64,000 nt of DNA from Marchantia polymorpha subsp. ruderalis. Lineage: Eukaryota > Streptophyta > Marchantiopsida > Marchantiales > Marchantiaceae. Shown here piece by piece: positions 48,061-58,700 of this stretch (the stretch's first letter is position 1; every line of letters starts with the position of its first letter). The notes beneath the pieces are model-generated. The model worked only from the letters and a program-made list of their open reading frames with translations, made no database searches and was not told the origin of the DNA. The DNA lies in contig AP031351.1 in the NCBI GenBank assembly GCA_037833965.1, positions 20,162,501 through 20,226,500 on the forward strand. Direction: 5' to 3'. The position numbers and the translations under genes were made by a program.

Positions 48061-48914
48061 GTAGCCGGACATGCGCCGTTCGCGCTAGGGTTCACAGCCG
48101 GAAGGGATTCCCGTATGCCCTCGGCGATGCGCCTTCGGCGGAATCACGCGCTCATAGGGGGAAACCAACTCAGAGTCGGAAGCGCCCTTGGCGGCTGTTC
48201 ATGGAAGGAAAGCGCCGGTCGGATGTACGCCTCCGACGTGGCGCTGACGGCCGGATGCGCTGGCAGGAGTTGCGCCGACAGATATGCGCCGGCAGCAACG
48301 GACGAGGCATAAAGGACAAAATAGGCGGCACGACTGCGCGCCGGCGTAATTCGCTCCGACTGGATGTGCGCCTCCAGCAAGACGCCGACGGATAATGAAC
48401 GCACCAGCGGCGACACGCCTCCGGAGAAGGGCGGGTTAGGAAAAGACAACAGGGCCGACGTATACCCTGCAGCGGACTCGAGTCCGGAAGGTGGCGGCGG
48501 CGGGAGAATTCAACGTTTAAGCATGCGAATGCGCGCAATGCGGAGACGTGAATTCGCGCATGCAAAGGGCGAACCGTTAAGCCGTATAGCCGGCTGCGTA
48601 CGTTGCAACCAGTAAGAACGTTGGACGTTCTTGAAATCGGAGAAGAAAAGACTGCGCTCCAGTCTCATTCTCTCATTCTTGACTTTGCGATTTCCAGTTC
48701 CAAGATTACGCGCAAGGGCGGAGCGACCTGCAGTGAGAGTAGAGAGTGCGGAGACGAGTTGCGCAAGGATCTTGGCGGACCTTGAAAGAATTGTGAGTAG
48801 CGATCTTGAACGATCGCAGAGAGAGTGAGCAGTCAGTGCTTGAGTGGCCGACGCGCAGTGGCGATTGTGAGAGAGCGAGCGAAAGGGAGAACGTTTGTGT
48901 GTGCAGGCAACGCA

Positions 48915-51470
48915 ATGTCGAAGGTTCCCCAGCTGCGAGTGTCTCCACTCAGGGTGCCGCAGATCGGTCTACGCGCATTTCAAGATGTGCTGTTGAGGCT
49001 GAAGCTCGATTTTCTCCTATGGGGGTGGAATTGGACATGTCCGGAGATGGTGCGCGAGTATCTGCAAGAGAGACACAAGCCCTCTCGCGGATTCCGCCCG
49101 CACCCAGAGAGATGGGACATTTGCAATTGGGCGCAGGTGTTGGGCAGGTGTGCCGGCGAGGAAGGGGATCTCCTCTTCGAGGCCGACAGCGTGAAGGTGT
49201 CCCAGGAGGAAGAAGTCTCTTACAATGAGCTCTTCAAGGTGGCTAGACATCCCAAGAACGGTTTCCGGACACGGGATTACAAGGATCGATTGCGGAGAAA
49301 TGTCGCGACGGCATTGCTGCAGATATTGCAGCCAACCAAGACCGCTTACATGCATGGTTGGCAGGTAGAGTTTGTGGAGCTAGTGTTGTCAGGAGCTCCG
49401 GTGCATTGGGCACGGCTCCTGTGGAAGGTGACGCGCCAACATGCGCAAGAAGAGAGGGGAGGAACCCTCAATCATCTATCGCCTTACTTAATCGTGTTTT
49501 ACCGGGCGATGGGATGTTTGACGAATGCTGAGAAAACTCGGTTTCCGCAGCTGACCCGGACTTATCCAGGTAGATATTCGAGGGAGGCCGAAGTAGACAC
49601 GGATCCGGACGAGGAACCTGCCAGTACGCCTCCGGCTCCGGCTCCAGCAAGAGCAGCAGAAGAACGTCGAAGTGAGCGCATTCCGCGAAAGCGGAAGTGG
49701 GATGAGAGACCTGAGGACAGGCAGCCGGAAGTGCCAGCTGCGCCGACTCGTGCTCGGCCCACCCCCGAGCCTCACAGTCGACCAAAGCAGAGGGCACGCA
49801 AAATGCCAACTGTTACTGAGGAGACCAGGCGAACTCCGACCCGGCGGAATCCCACACAAGAAGAGATAATAGCGCAGATCCTAGGGAAGACGGCAGATAC
49901 CTCTGCTCAGAAAGCACCACGGCCTTCGGGAGGAGATGGACGGACTGACAGCCGGCCGACTGCGAGTCGGATGACTCAAGGTCGACAAGCGGAAGGAAGG
50001 CCAACTGAACGGCGCGTTGAACCGGACAGCAGGCCGGAAGCAGAAGAGAGTTTGGCTGACGAGCCAACAATCCTCAGAGGGTCGTCTTCGGCGGAAGGCA
50101 CTTCTGGAAGAACGCCACCAGCAAGCAGGCCAAGTGGAGTCAAGACGCGCAGGGTGTATCCGACTCCCAGTCGGACAACTGCTGGTCGGCCGACTGCGAG
50201 TCGGACAACAGAGAGTCAGCCGGATTCGCCGACTGCGAGACGGATGGGGCCAACGACCAGTGTGCGGACGCCTTCGGCGGACGCACCTTCAGCAAGGACA
50301 CCTTCCGCGCAGATTGCGCCGGAAGGACAGGCAGCAGAAGCGGGCGGATCAAGAGTGACAAAAGTCACTGCGGCGTCGACCCCTTCACAAACCGAAGATC
50401 GAGCCGGAACAGGGGCTCAAGCAGTGGGATCTCCCACTGCCCTGGATATTTTAGCAGGCAGTGGAGCAGCAGTCGCAGCGGAAGCTGCTGCGCGCCACAG
50501 TTCCAGGGAGTCGCCAAGGGATTCGGTGGCGACTGAAATCCTCGAGACTGAGGATGAGACGAGCTCGGAAGAGCAAGAAGAGGATTCGGTGCAGAAAACG
50601 CCAACATGGGTGCTGTGCGAACAGATAGTTCCACTCCTGCGATATCTAGATCGCAAGACATCCAAATACGCAAGTGCCTTAAAACCGCAGTCTTATGTGG
50701 AGACTATCAGGCGAAGGACGAGGAGCAAGGTGGCAAGGTGGGCCTCTAGGTGCCAAGTATATGTGGATAGGAACACCGCCCTCCGACAACACCTGGCGGT
50801 CACACAGAAGCTATACCAAGCCTTGCAGCAGCAGAGGGAGGATGCGGCGACGAAAAGTCAGGCGGATGCCGAACTAATTCGGGCAAAGATCGAGTCGGAA
50901 CTGCAGGAGGAGCGGAGACAGAACAAAGTCCTAGCAGCCGAGCTTGCGCGCCAGACGCGCGCCTTAGAAGAAAGTCAAAGGGCCCGCAAGGAGGATGAGG
51001 AGTTGTTGTGCAACTTGCAATCCGAGTGTTCGGATTTGAGGGCACAACGTGCGGGATTAGAAATGCAGCTGGCGGAGGTGGAGAGCAGCTGCAGGGCACG
51101 AGGAGAGTTGGCGGCAAGGGTGACTCGTTGTCTAAAAGGATACGCCCATTGGGAGGTGGCAGCTCAAGAGAGGATTACACTCCGGGAGTTCGAGCTTCGG
51201 GCGGCGGCATTGACGGAAGGTGACAGTCGGAGTCGGCGGCGAGTGGCGAGAAAATTAGAAACCTTCTTGTCGGGTGCGCGCGACACTATGGCGCACTTGC
51301 AGTCGGAAGTCACCACAGCGCTCCGACGCCTGGGGTTACGCAGCCGGTCGGAAGACTGGCAAGGTAGAGACAGTAAGCGGAGCAGTCCGGCGCGCAGGAG
51401 GCGCAGCACCGGATCTGCTGAGTGCAGTAGAGTAGTTTGGTTTCGCGCAGATGCTGCGAGTGGTAGATAG
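48915..51470 (+). CDS. Unknown 851-aa protein encoded by element D
   Basis: The start at 48,915 (MSKVPQLRV) is chosen because the homologous frame in C starts at the equivalent place. The frame is open back to an ATG at 48,825. Regions: 1-200 is a Trp/Leu-rich globular block (LKLDFLLWGWNW, APVHWARLLWK, LIVFYRAMG). About 210-560 is a Thr/Pro/Arg/Ser linker with repeated TPSRTT/ADSRPT-like pieces and an acidic SSEEQEED end. About 565-640 is a conserved block (IVPLLRYLD). About 650-770 is a Glu/Gln/Arg/Leu-rich coiled coil. About 770-851 is a conserved end (CLKGYAHWE, LRRLGL). No zinc finger, protease, RT, integrase DDE or transposase motif is visible. The arrangement would suit a multimerising structural or nucleic-acid-packaging protein, but that is inference. 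Confidence 0.8.
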   Translation: MSKVPQLRVSPLRVPQIGLRAFQDVLLRLKLDFLLWGWNWTCPEMVREYLQERHKPSRGFRPHPERWDICNWAQVLGRCAGEEGDLLFEADSVKVSQEEEVSYNELFKVARHPKNGFRTRDYKDRLRRNVATALLQILQPTKTAYMHGWQVEFVELVLSGAPVHWARLLWKVTRQHAQEERGGTLNHLSPYLIVFYRAMGCLTNAEKTRFPQLTRTYPGRYSREAEVDTDPDEEPASTPPAPAPARAAEERRSERIPRKRKWDERPEDRQPEVPAAPTRARPTPEPHSRPKQRARKMPTVTEETRRTPTRRNPTQEEIIAQILGKTADTSAQKAPRPSGGDGRTDSRPTASRMTQGRQAEGRPTERRVEPDSRPEAEESLADEPTILRGSSSAEGTSGRTPPASRPSGVKTRRVYPTPSRTTAGRPTASRTTESQPDSPTARRMGPTTSVRTPSADAPSARTPSAQIAPEGQAAEAGGSRVTKVTAASTPSQTEDRAGTGAQAVGSPTALDILAGSGAAVAAEAAARHSSRESPRDSVATEILETEDETSSEEQEEDSVQKTPTWVLCEQIVPLLRYLDRKTSKYASALKPQSYVETIRRRTRSKVARWASRCQVYVDRNTALRQHLAVTQKLYQALQQQREDAATKSQADAELIRAKIESELQEERRQNKVLAAELARQTRALEESQRARKEDEELLCNLQSECSDLRAQRAGLEMQLAEVESSCRARGELAARVTRCLKGYAHWEVAAQERITLREFELRAAALTEGDSRSRRRVARKLETFLSGARDTMAHLQSEVTTALRRLGLRSRSEDWQGRDSKRSSPARRRRSTGSAECSRVVWFRADAASGR

Positions 51471-51503
51471 GATAGTGTAGTGCTAGTTAGGATCTTTTGA
51501 GGG

Positions 51504-51532
51504 TATAAAATAGATCAAGGCGTTTTGCCTTG
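51504..51532 (+). promoter_or_regulatory. TATAAAA box and CAAGGC/GCCTTG hairpin of element D
   Basis: TATAAAATAGAT is followed by CAAGGCGTTTTGCCTTG (51,516-51,532), a perfect 6-bp stem with a 5-base loop, 33 bp after the ORF stop. B has the same stem with a 3-base loop, and A has the stem with no loop. In D the box is a better TATA box than a polyadenylation signal. Confidence 0.65.
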
Positions 51533-52174
51533 GGACTCTTCCAGTTTCGGAAGTGCAGATCAGGAACTCACTTTCTTGGCGTGTTTGTGCATTTTGGTCC
51601 TGGCACCACGTAGAGAAGCTACAGCATAGCGAAGTTACCGTATGTTGTAGTTGAAGGCCTTCGGCTGAATGTTCAGAGCTAGTACCCGGTTAGAGACTTG
51701 AGTAGTGTGGATCTGCACCTGCGGGTGATTTCTGATGCTCAGAGCCGGCTACGAGTTAGATACTTGAACAGTTCCCCCTTACTCCTTCGAGTGACATATC
51801 CTGATTGTACTCCTACGGGAAGTTTCCCCTGAATGCCAATGTGAAGTTTCATTACTTCGTGTAAACCTTGGTTTGTAATTCAGGTTGTGTGTGTGTTACT
51901 GGATCGTGTTTTCAGTAAGTTCTCAGTCGGGTCTGCACTCCCTGCGTTTTGTGTGATAGTCGAGGGTGACGTCCACGGCGTACGTAGAGGCTTCGTTCCG
52001 AAGTGGGAAGTCCAGTCCGGGTACCCCCGCTAGTTCCTGGCGGAAGGGCAGTAAAAGCCGGAGTGGGAGGCACTACCTGCAGAACCTCTGAGTGAACTTG
52101 TGAGACACTTTCCTCCTAAAATCCGAAGCGGAGGTCCTGACCGACCTCCGAGTTGCGCTTTTTGCCAGTTTCAG

Positions 52175-52199
52175 GTGTGTGTGTGTGTGTGTGTGTGTT
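52175..52199 (+). repeat. GT microsatellite in the tail of element D
   Basis: Uninterrupted GT run of about 12 units. C and B have shorter GT-rich stretches (GTGTGTTGGTGTGTG in C) at the corresponding place. Confidence 0.85.
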
Positions 52200-52424
52200 G
52201 AGTGACCACGCTGTACCGTGCATCCTCCGAGCATCCTCCGAGTCGAGCACTGCAGTATTTCTGGGAGTGACAGTCGCCTAGAATTCAAACTCTACAAAAG
52301 TCTGTTAAACGTGACACTTTTACTCTGTGTGTTGCCTCTGTCCCTGTGGGTTCGATCTTTTTACCACCATACTGCAGTTTTAGCCTTTGGTGGGTTATTA
52401 CACCTATTGACTCAAGGGAAAATC

Positions 52425-55282
52425 TAGGCCGCACCCGTAGTCGCCCGATTCATCCCCAATATGGCACCCGTAGCCGTAGGCCCACATCTCCACAATGTTT
52501 TGGCCGTAGCCATGCCTGACTTCCTTACCAATATGGCATCAAGTAGCCGCAGTCTTCCATGTGTGTATTTGACTTAAGATAAATTATTTGCAGCGATCTA
52601 AGTCCTAATTAGAGCGCAAATAGAGAAGGGCGTTGAGTGTGTTGGGATTCAACGAGCTATGCTTTTCACTGCGTGTGTTGCCGGCACTTGAAAATGTGCA
52701 TTCTAACATGGAACTTGAAGCCGGGATACAGAGTATCGCTTGAACAGCCCGAGCCAAAATTGGATATTTGGTGGACCTTAGTTGCCACCATGGAAGCAGG
52801 CCGACGTCATGCTTAATATCGCCATTGGATCGGGCTTTCTTCCAGGTGTCAGGCTGCAGCAAAATCACTTTGTCGTTCTTGAAAACCTTGAGTAATCGAT
52901 ATTCAGCCAATTTGACATCGATCGGAGCCTCAAGTTGGGAATCTTTGACTGGCTCATCATGATCTTCAACTGATTCATTATCGTCAGAGTACTCTCGATC
53001 TGGGCCAATGTTGAATACTACAGTGTGTGGCCTCTTGACAGAATTTGTCTTGGTCAATGAAGTACGTCTACCACTAGACATGGACAGAACTCTTAGCTTT
53101 GATGCTCCAACCTTGCGCATAATGTCCTTGAGATAAATATGGCCTTGATCGATCAGCTGTTGAGTGAAGCCATAGTCTTTTAGACGGTTCTTTTGTAGCG
53201 AATCCAAGTAAGCAATGGTAGCATGGAGAGGTTTCAGAATATATTTCTCCTTGAGCTGATCGAGCAACTGCTTCTTGATGGGGGCAATATTTTCACTATT
53301 AGCGAAAATCGTCACCTTTTACCGTTGGCGCCGTCAACAGAAACGAGTTCATCACGCGGCTGAAGATGGGTCTTTTGATTGGCTAGCCATATACCGAGGA
53401 GATGGAGAGTCAGTGTATTGAATGGCTCTAAAGAGTTGCTAGCCAACTTGAAGTAGTCCAACAATTGAATGAGCTCTTCCAACACCTGAGCATAGATCTT
53501 CTCGGCGCGATTCTCGTGTTTCTTCTTTTTCAACAAGTTGATGGTTTCATCAAGTTTGGCAGTCACAGACTGAAGCATGATAAGAAGACCGTCAAAGCGT
53601 GTTGGCACGTCTTGCTTCATCTTATGCTTCAGTTCTCTGTTCAGATACGTCTGCTTCATGTACGTGACCAACGCCTTTGAATCAGCGATCATATCAAAGA
53701 CAATTTCACTCTTGTCCTAGAAGACGTATGCAGGTGGTTGTTTGATGTCGTTCACCACTTGCGTCTGCTTCCTCAATACATAGCTGATGCAGGTCAAAAT
53801 GCGATGGCAAAAACATAGATCCATCTCGAATTGCAATGACATTTCTTCTCCTGTATTGTTTGACGTTGCATCGGATTTGACAACCACCTGCCAATTTGCC
53901 GCCTGAACCGTAACGTTATCATACTTCCAAGATATGAAAGGGTGGACACCGTTAAAAAAATCACGATGAATCTTTGATGCGGTGCGACTCGTGTTTTCAG
54001 TGAATGCATCACATGACACGATTTGTGCATGCAAGACAAAATAGTCGTCAATCAGGTGCATGGTGTCCGCACTATATGCCATCTGTGCGACATTGTCTGT
54101 CCAAATGTCTCTAGAAAATGCAGCACGTCCACTGTCCTTGAAATGATTGTGCGAGATGAGCTGAAGCTTCACGATGCCCTTGTCGAAACGGTCCATAGTC
54201 TTGCGTTTTACGGTATGTCGGGACTAAAGTAAGTCATTAGCGAGAAGCGGGGTCTTGCTTGCAAAGTTGATATCCAAGGCTGTCTAGATAACATTTTTGA
54301 ATCTCATGCCTTCCACAATCGTGAAAGGACGCATGTCCCACAAACACAAGTTCACTAGGGTAATGGTCATACTGGCCATGGCAAAGTCAGTCGGCAATCC
54401 ACGTATGGTACCTCAAACAAATAAGCTACCTGAATTAGCAGCAATAGTTGTACGCGAGCATGAGTGGGCACTCATTGATGACGTACGATCTTTGGAAATG
54501 TATATGTAGATTGTGAAGCAAGTGGGATTGATGCACGCACAAAGTACACCTTCTTGATCCCTGGCTTTCCATTCACTTCCACTGGCAACTTGAAGCACAC
54601 CCACTCGTCATTGGACTTCTTTACTACCTGACCCATGCGCTGCCACAGCTTATTGCTCGATGGTCGAGTCTTTGAAGTAAACAAAACCACCTGATACTGA
54701 GGGCTTTTGCTCCTCAAATCAATGGCTATTTTCTTCTTAATGTCATCCGAGAACTCGAAGCACTCCATGTTTTCAATTTCACCGCCCCATGTTTGTTGAC
54801 ATGCTTGAACTCGCTTGAGTCAGGGGCCACGTTGGAGCTTTTGTAGCCTTCCAGGAAATGCAGACAAAGAGCAAAGCGAGCAAGCTATCATGCCGATGAA
54901 ACCGCAATCCAGATCCACCTCGACCGTCTGCCTCAGGCCTGACAGGCGTAGGTCACCGTCGTGCCAAAATTCGTGTGTCACCATCTCATCGATCGAGCCA
55001 TCCATCAAATCGAGCTCGCCCTGTCTCGTTCTTCATGACTATAGTCTGCATCTTCTGGTCGAGTTTAAGGTTTCTTCATAATAAGCATTGCAGCATGGCG
55101 CATTTATTTAGCAAAGGTACTTGCAATTGCAGCCGCCCACCTACTAGTCTTGACTTACCGGCCGCAGCTGCAGCCGCCCGTTGTGGTGCATAGCAAATCA
55201 TAACTATGGCCACTTATCAAAATTATGGCCGCACCCGCAGTCAAACTGCGGTTGCGGCTGGCTGTAGGCGGCTGCGGCTCTA
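52425..55282 (-). mobile_element. Decayed hAT transposon inside copia copy 2
   Basis: Encodes a broken hAT transposase (52,605-54,768, minus). The outer 100-150 bp on both sides are GC-rich with many CCGCAG/CCGTAG-type motifs, like hAT subterminal repeats. The ends TAGGCCGCACCCG (left) and TAGAGCCGCAGCC (right, reverse-complemented) are similar. No 8-bp target duplication can be seen at these edges, so the exact ends are uncertain. It separates the copia gag from its 5' LTR. Confidence 0.7.
52605..54768 (-). pseudogene. hAT-family transposase, frameshifted
   Basis: Minus-strand pieces in order. N-terminal 54,472-54,768 has FEFSDDIKKKI and a basic, Trp-containing region that may be a degenerate BED-type finger. 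About 54,250-54,400 has WDMRPFTIVEGMRF, a hallmark segment. 53,717-54,196 has FSRDIWTDN, with a likely first catalytic Asp. 53,312-53,692 is a helical insertion. 52,605-53,315 is the C-terminal dimerisation domain with LLPWWQLRSTKYPILA and IPASSSMLECTFSSAG. Stops and frame changes separate the pieces, so the enzyme is not made whole. Confidence 0.85.
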
Positions 55283-55410
55283 GGCCAGCCGTTGATCAGC
55301 ACTAGTTCGTGGACACCATGTCCTTGAGTTTGCTTTACCGTGACTCTCCTAGAGTCAAGCTTTAGAACGTAAAACTTGAGTGTGAGAATGATGGGTTCCT
55401 TCTGAGAAGG

Positions 55411-55427
55411 GTGTGCCCATAACCTGG
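55411..55427 (-). promoter_or_regulatory. Putative copia primer-binding site (initiator-tRNA anticodon region)
   Basis: Right after the 5' LTR end (...TTTCA) the minus strand reads CCAGGTTATGGGCAC. The plus strand GTGCCCATAACC matches the anticodon stem-loop of plant initiator tRNA-Met (GGGCCCATAACCC) except for a base or two. Drosophila copia and yeast Ty5 are known to prime from this internal part of the tRNA. The usual 3'-end site TGGTATCAGAGC is not seen here. Confidence 0.55.
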
Positions 55428-55725
55428 TGAAATACGCAAGCAAAGAGTCCAAAAAAGTATGTGAAGATTGGTGCAAATGAGTACAAAGAGTTTCACTTAT
55501 ATACTTCCATGCTAGCTACTAGATCCCATAGTGGCAAGCTTGCTACTAGCTCAGCTACTGAGCGTGCCTATCCTATCGGCTCTCGACCACGACCTTATTA
55601 ACCACGCCCCCACCACGTGCTCCCCCACATGGTCGGTGCAAACTCCCCGAGGTCGCCCCACAGGGGCCCTTAGGTACTAACTGACTTGACGTACTTTAGT
55701 CCTATCAAGTCATCTATAACATATC
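55428..55725 (-). repeat. 5' LTR of copia copy 2
   Basis: Aligns with 31,988-32,285. It contains the shared ATGCTAGCTACTAG and CTTGACGTACTTTAGTCCTA-type segments and a GCAAGCTTGC palindrome (55,534-55,543) where the other LTR has GCGAGCTCGC. The outer edge is uncertain by tens of bases. Confidence 0.7.
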
Positions 55726-58700
55726 CATAATTCATTATTACAAAAATTAGTTCGTGCTTAAGTGTAACTCATTCTCATAAATAATTGTGGTGTATCATAG
55801 TGCAATTCGCACTTTAGTTTAATTTTTTATCTAGATGTAAATTGTGAAATTTTCACGATGTATAACATCTGAATTAACTTTTGATTTGTGAATTAATAAA
55901 CAATCCTTAATGTCTATGATAAAAAGGAATAAATATGCAAAAAAAATATTATGGATTCTACAAAAATATCAACTTTCTCAATAGAAAGTGATTATGCTGC
56001 CATTTGTGAAGTAAAAATATTAAAATAACTGCCTCATAGTTATGGCTCATATATTATGTAACATTATGAAGTTATAGTAATTTTGCAAACCAAAACATGA
56101 TTTTCATAAAAATAGAACACAATATTATATTTTTGATAAAATTATAAAAATTAATTGAGAGGAGGTGAAGATTGATATGATGTTGGAAATTAACAAAATA
56201 CTTTTTTTGTTTTTAAAAAATATCAAAAAATAATACTTATATTATTGAAATAATACATGTTTTGATCACATGCTCTGTGATTATTTTTTTAATGAGAAAA
56301 AATAATTAAATTTTTCAAATAAAATATACACGTTACAAAAAATAAAATTTTGAATGAACAAGATGCTAGCTATAAAACTAAAAGAATTGAATGTGATATT
56401 ATCAAATATAAAAAACGTGATAATCATATGGTTTGAAAAATAACCAAGCGCAATCTTATAATTATAGCTTTGTATAAGATGTCCAAGCACACTCTTTAAT
56501 ATTTAAGAATTGTAATGTTCTAATGAGTATTAATATACGTACTTAAATTGATTCTTTTATCACTTAAAAAAAGTATTTTATTATCTTTAAGTATGATTAT
56601 GCATCAATGGTTTCATGAATATTTTTTACCATATTAAATTAATAATTTTTTATCAATTCATATTATTTTGTATAAATTATTGTATAGTTTATACTATCAT
56701 TTCATATCACTAATTTATCATCTCTATATTTCATTTTGAATCTATTATTGTATCATCACTCTTTATCATTTTATTCAATTATCTAATTAACATATTATTA
56801 TCATTTCATATCAATCATTAAAATATATTTTATAAAATTGTAATTAGTTTTTTATTCATTAAGTTATAATTTTTTATCAACATTTTGGTTTGCTTAGAAC
56901 CATCCATTGTTATCATCATTATATTTTATCTTGTATCATATTTGAAGATATATCATATCATATCTCTTGTACTCATTTATCTTCTATCATCACGGTCAGT
57001 AACATATTTGAAGAAATAAAACAACAACAACAAATTTTAAAAAATGTCAAGCATTAGAAAAGCACATATAATAATCAACAAAAATAGTGTCATGCTTATT
57101 ATCACATGTGTGAAATTATCAACTCACAACATCTATATTGACATTAAATGTTGTTGAATTATCTATGTTAAAACAACAAAATTTAAATATTGCAACTATT
57201 GCAAATATTGCAACTAGCAATATTCATGTCTCTCTCTATATTATAAGCAATATTGACATATTTAATAAAGATACATGAGAGAGCAATAAAATGACAAATT
57301 AAAAAAACAAGACACTAACACTAGAACTTTGGTGTGATCCAGATAGTGGCCAATTCTTTTTTCTATTTTAATTAAAAACTAAAAAAGCAAAACACAAGCA
57401 ATATGAAAGATTGAGTGAACATGCAAAACAAAAATGATGTTGCAGAACAGTTAGCTTTGAGGAGCTATTGTCATATACATTTTGGAAATTGTGGAAAAAG
57501 AATAATAAAAAATTAATCGTGTAGTTAAATATGTTTTAAAACCTTCATTCTATATTTTGAATTTTAACATCATCATAAAAAATTAAAAAAATTTGTTCAA
57601 ATATTGATCAAATTTATGTCTCTTATTATTTTAATACTAAAATCTACAATTCAAATTAATGTTATCTACAATTTCATATCGTTTTTTTTTAGTTTTTGTT
57701 GAATTATTTCTTAGATTATGAATCTTAAATTGATTTTTTTAATAATGAGTTTTTGACTTCTTCAATCAATAAAAAAATAATTTCATCACATAAAATAACA
57801 ATAATACTCTATGATTATTTTAAAAAGACGATTGATGTAAAAATTTAAAAACTAGATTTCATACAACAAAAAAATCAATGAAGGTAAATGACGATTTTAC
57901 TGAAAGACAAGTTAAAACTAAGTTGAAGTTTACAAATTTGAGTTGTAACTGAATTTTGTGCAATTGATTTTTCAATGAAAAATATGAAATTTAATTTCAA
58001 ATGTTGATTACAAATATAATGAAATAAAATAATTAATTATTTTTTAAAGTAAATTTGTGAATGAAGATAAAAAATACTTGTGATTATTTGATTTGATTAA
58101 AAGAGCTGATACTTAAAATTGTAATTTGCTTAACAATGTGATGCTATATTTACAAGCAAACAGACATTCTCACGAAAGAAAATATATGATATAATGATGT
58201 ACGTTCTTTTGGCTAAGTCCTAAAATACACAAAGATAACATGCTCGTGCTTGATATTACATTAAAATTTTATTTTCCTATCTAATAATTTTGAAAAATAA
58301 AATTACATGTTTTAAACCAATAGAATTACTAATATATATATATAAATAAATATTATATTAATTCATGTGATTTTTCCAAATAATATAATATATTCAAATA
58401 ATTTTTTTTAAAAGGTAATATTTTATCTATTTCGAATTGTTGAATTCAAAAATTTAAATACGTTTTCAAAAATTATTGTGGTAAAAAATATTTTATAAAT
58501 TTATTATAATAGGAGACAAGCATAGACATTTTTACATAATAAAGTGCAATACAATATATTGTGAAGGTTACTTATTCTAGAGCACGTACTGATACAAATG
58601 AATAACGTATACTTGACACTCTTTGAAATATAATGAATTTTTATTAAAATTAAACGAAGGTTATGATATGAAAAAAAATCATAAGATTATTTATGATATT

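Larger units (their letters stand above)
47559..52402 (+). mobile_element. Element D: intact 4,844-bp member of the TGTGGT...TTACA family
   Basis: Starts TGTGGTAACACACTTTTTG, ends GGTGGGTTATTACA, and is flanked by a perfect 5-bp duplication CCTAT (47,554-47,558 and 52,403-52,407). The end, reverse-complemented, is TGTAATAACCCAC, which matches the start at 10 of 13 bases. The element is GC-rich, holds a long ORF (48,915-51,470), a TATAAAA-hairpin block (51,504-51,532) and a 900-bp tail. No second copy of its 5' sequence occurs near its 3' end, so it has no internal LTR pair. TG...CA with a 5-bp duplication is the signature of retroviral-type integration. Confidence 0.9.
31988..55725 (-). mobile_element. 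Ty1/copia element copy 2, expanded by four nested insertions
   Basis: Two similar ~298-bp segments (31,988-32,285 and 55,428-55,725) bound a minus-strand copia pol in correct order: gag (about 47,530-46,715), protease, pre-integrase/integrase, linker, RT and RNase H (down to 32,449). Subtracting the gypsy element, C, D and the hAT element leaves about 5 kb, the normal copia size. The 3' LTR adjoins copia copy 1, so this element landed in or at the broken edge of that one. Its coding GC is much higher than that of copies 0 and 1, so it is younger and a different lineage. Confidence 0.82.

Noticed and set aside
48825..48914. Upstream ATG at 48,825 as start of the element D ORF
   Set aside because: Adds 30 residues absent from the homologous frame in C, which begins at the place equivalent to 48,915.
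50017..50673. Additional ORFs in other frames inside element D
   Set aside because: They are shadows of the long frame, with biased Arg/Ser-rich translations caused by its GC-rich codons.
48915..51470. The 851-aa ORF as a resident host gene
   Set aside because: It lies wholly between element ends with a 5-bp target duplication, inside a copia element, and homologous frames occur in C and B.
52416..55291. 8-bp target duplication for the decayed hAT element
   Set aside because: The bases next to the apparent ends do not match, so exact ends remain unresolved.
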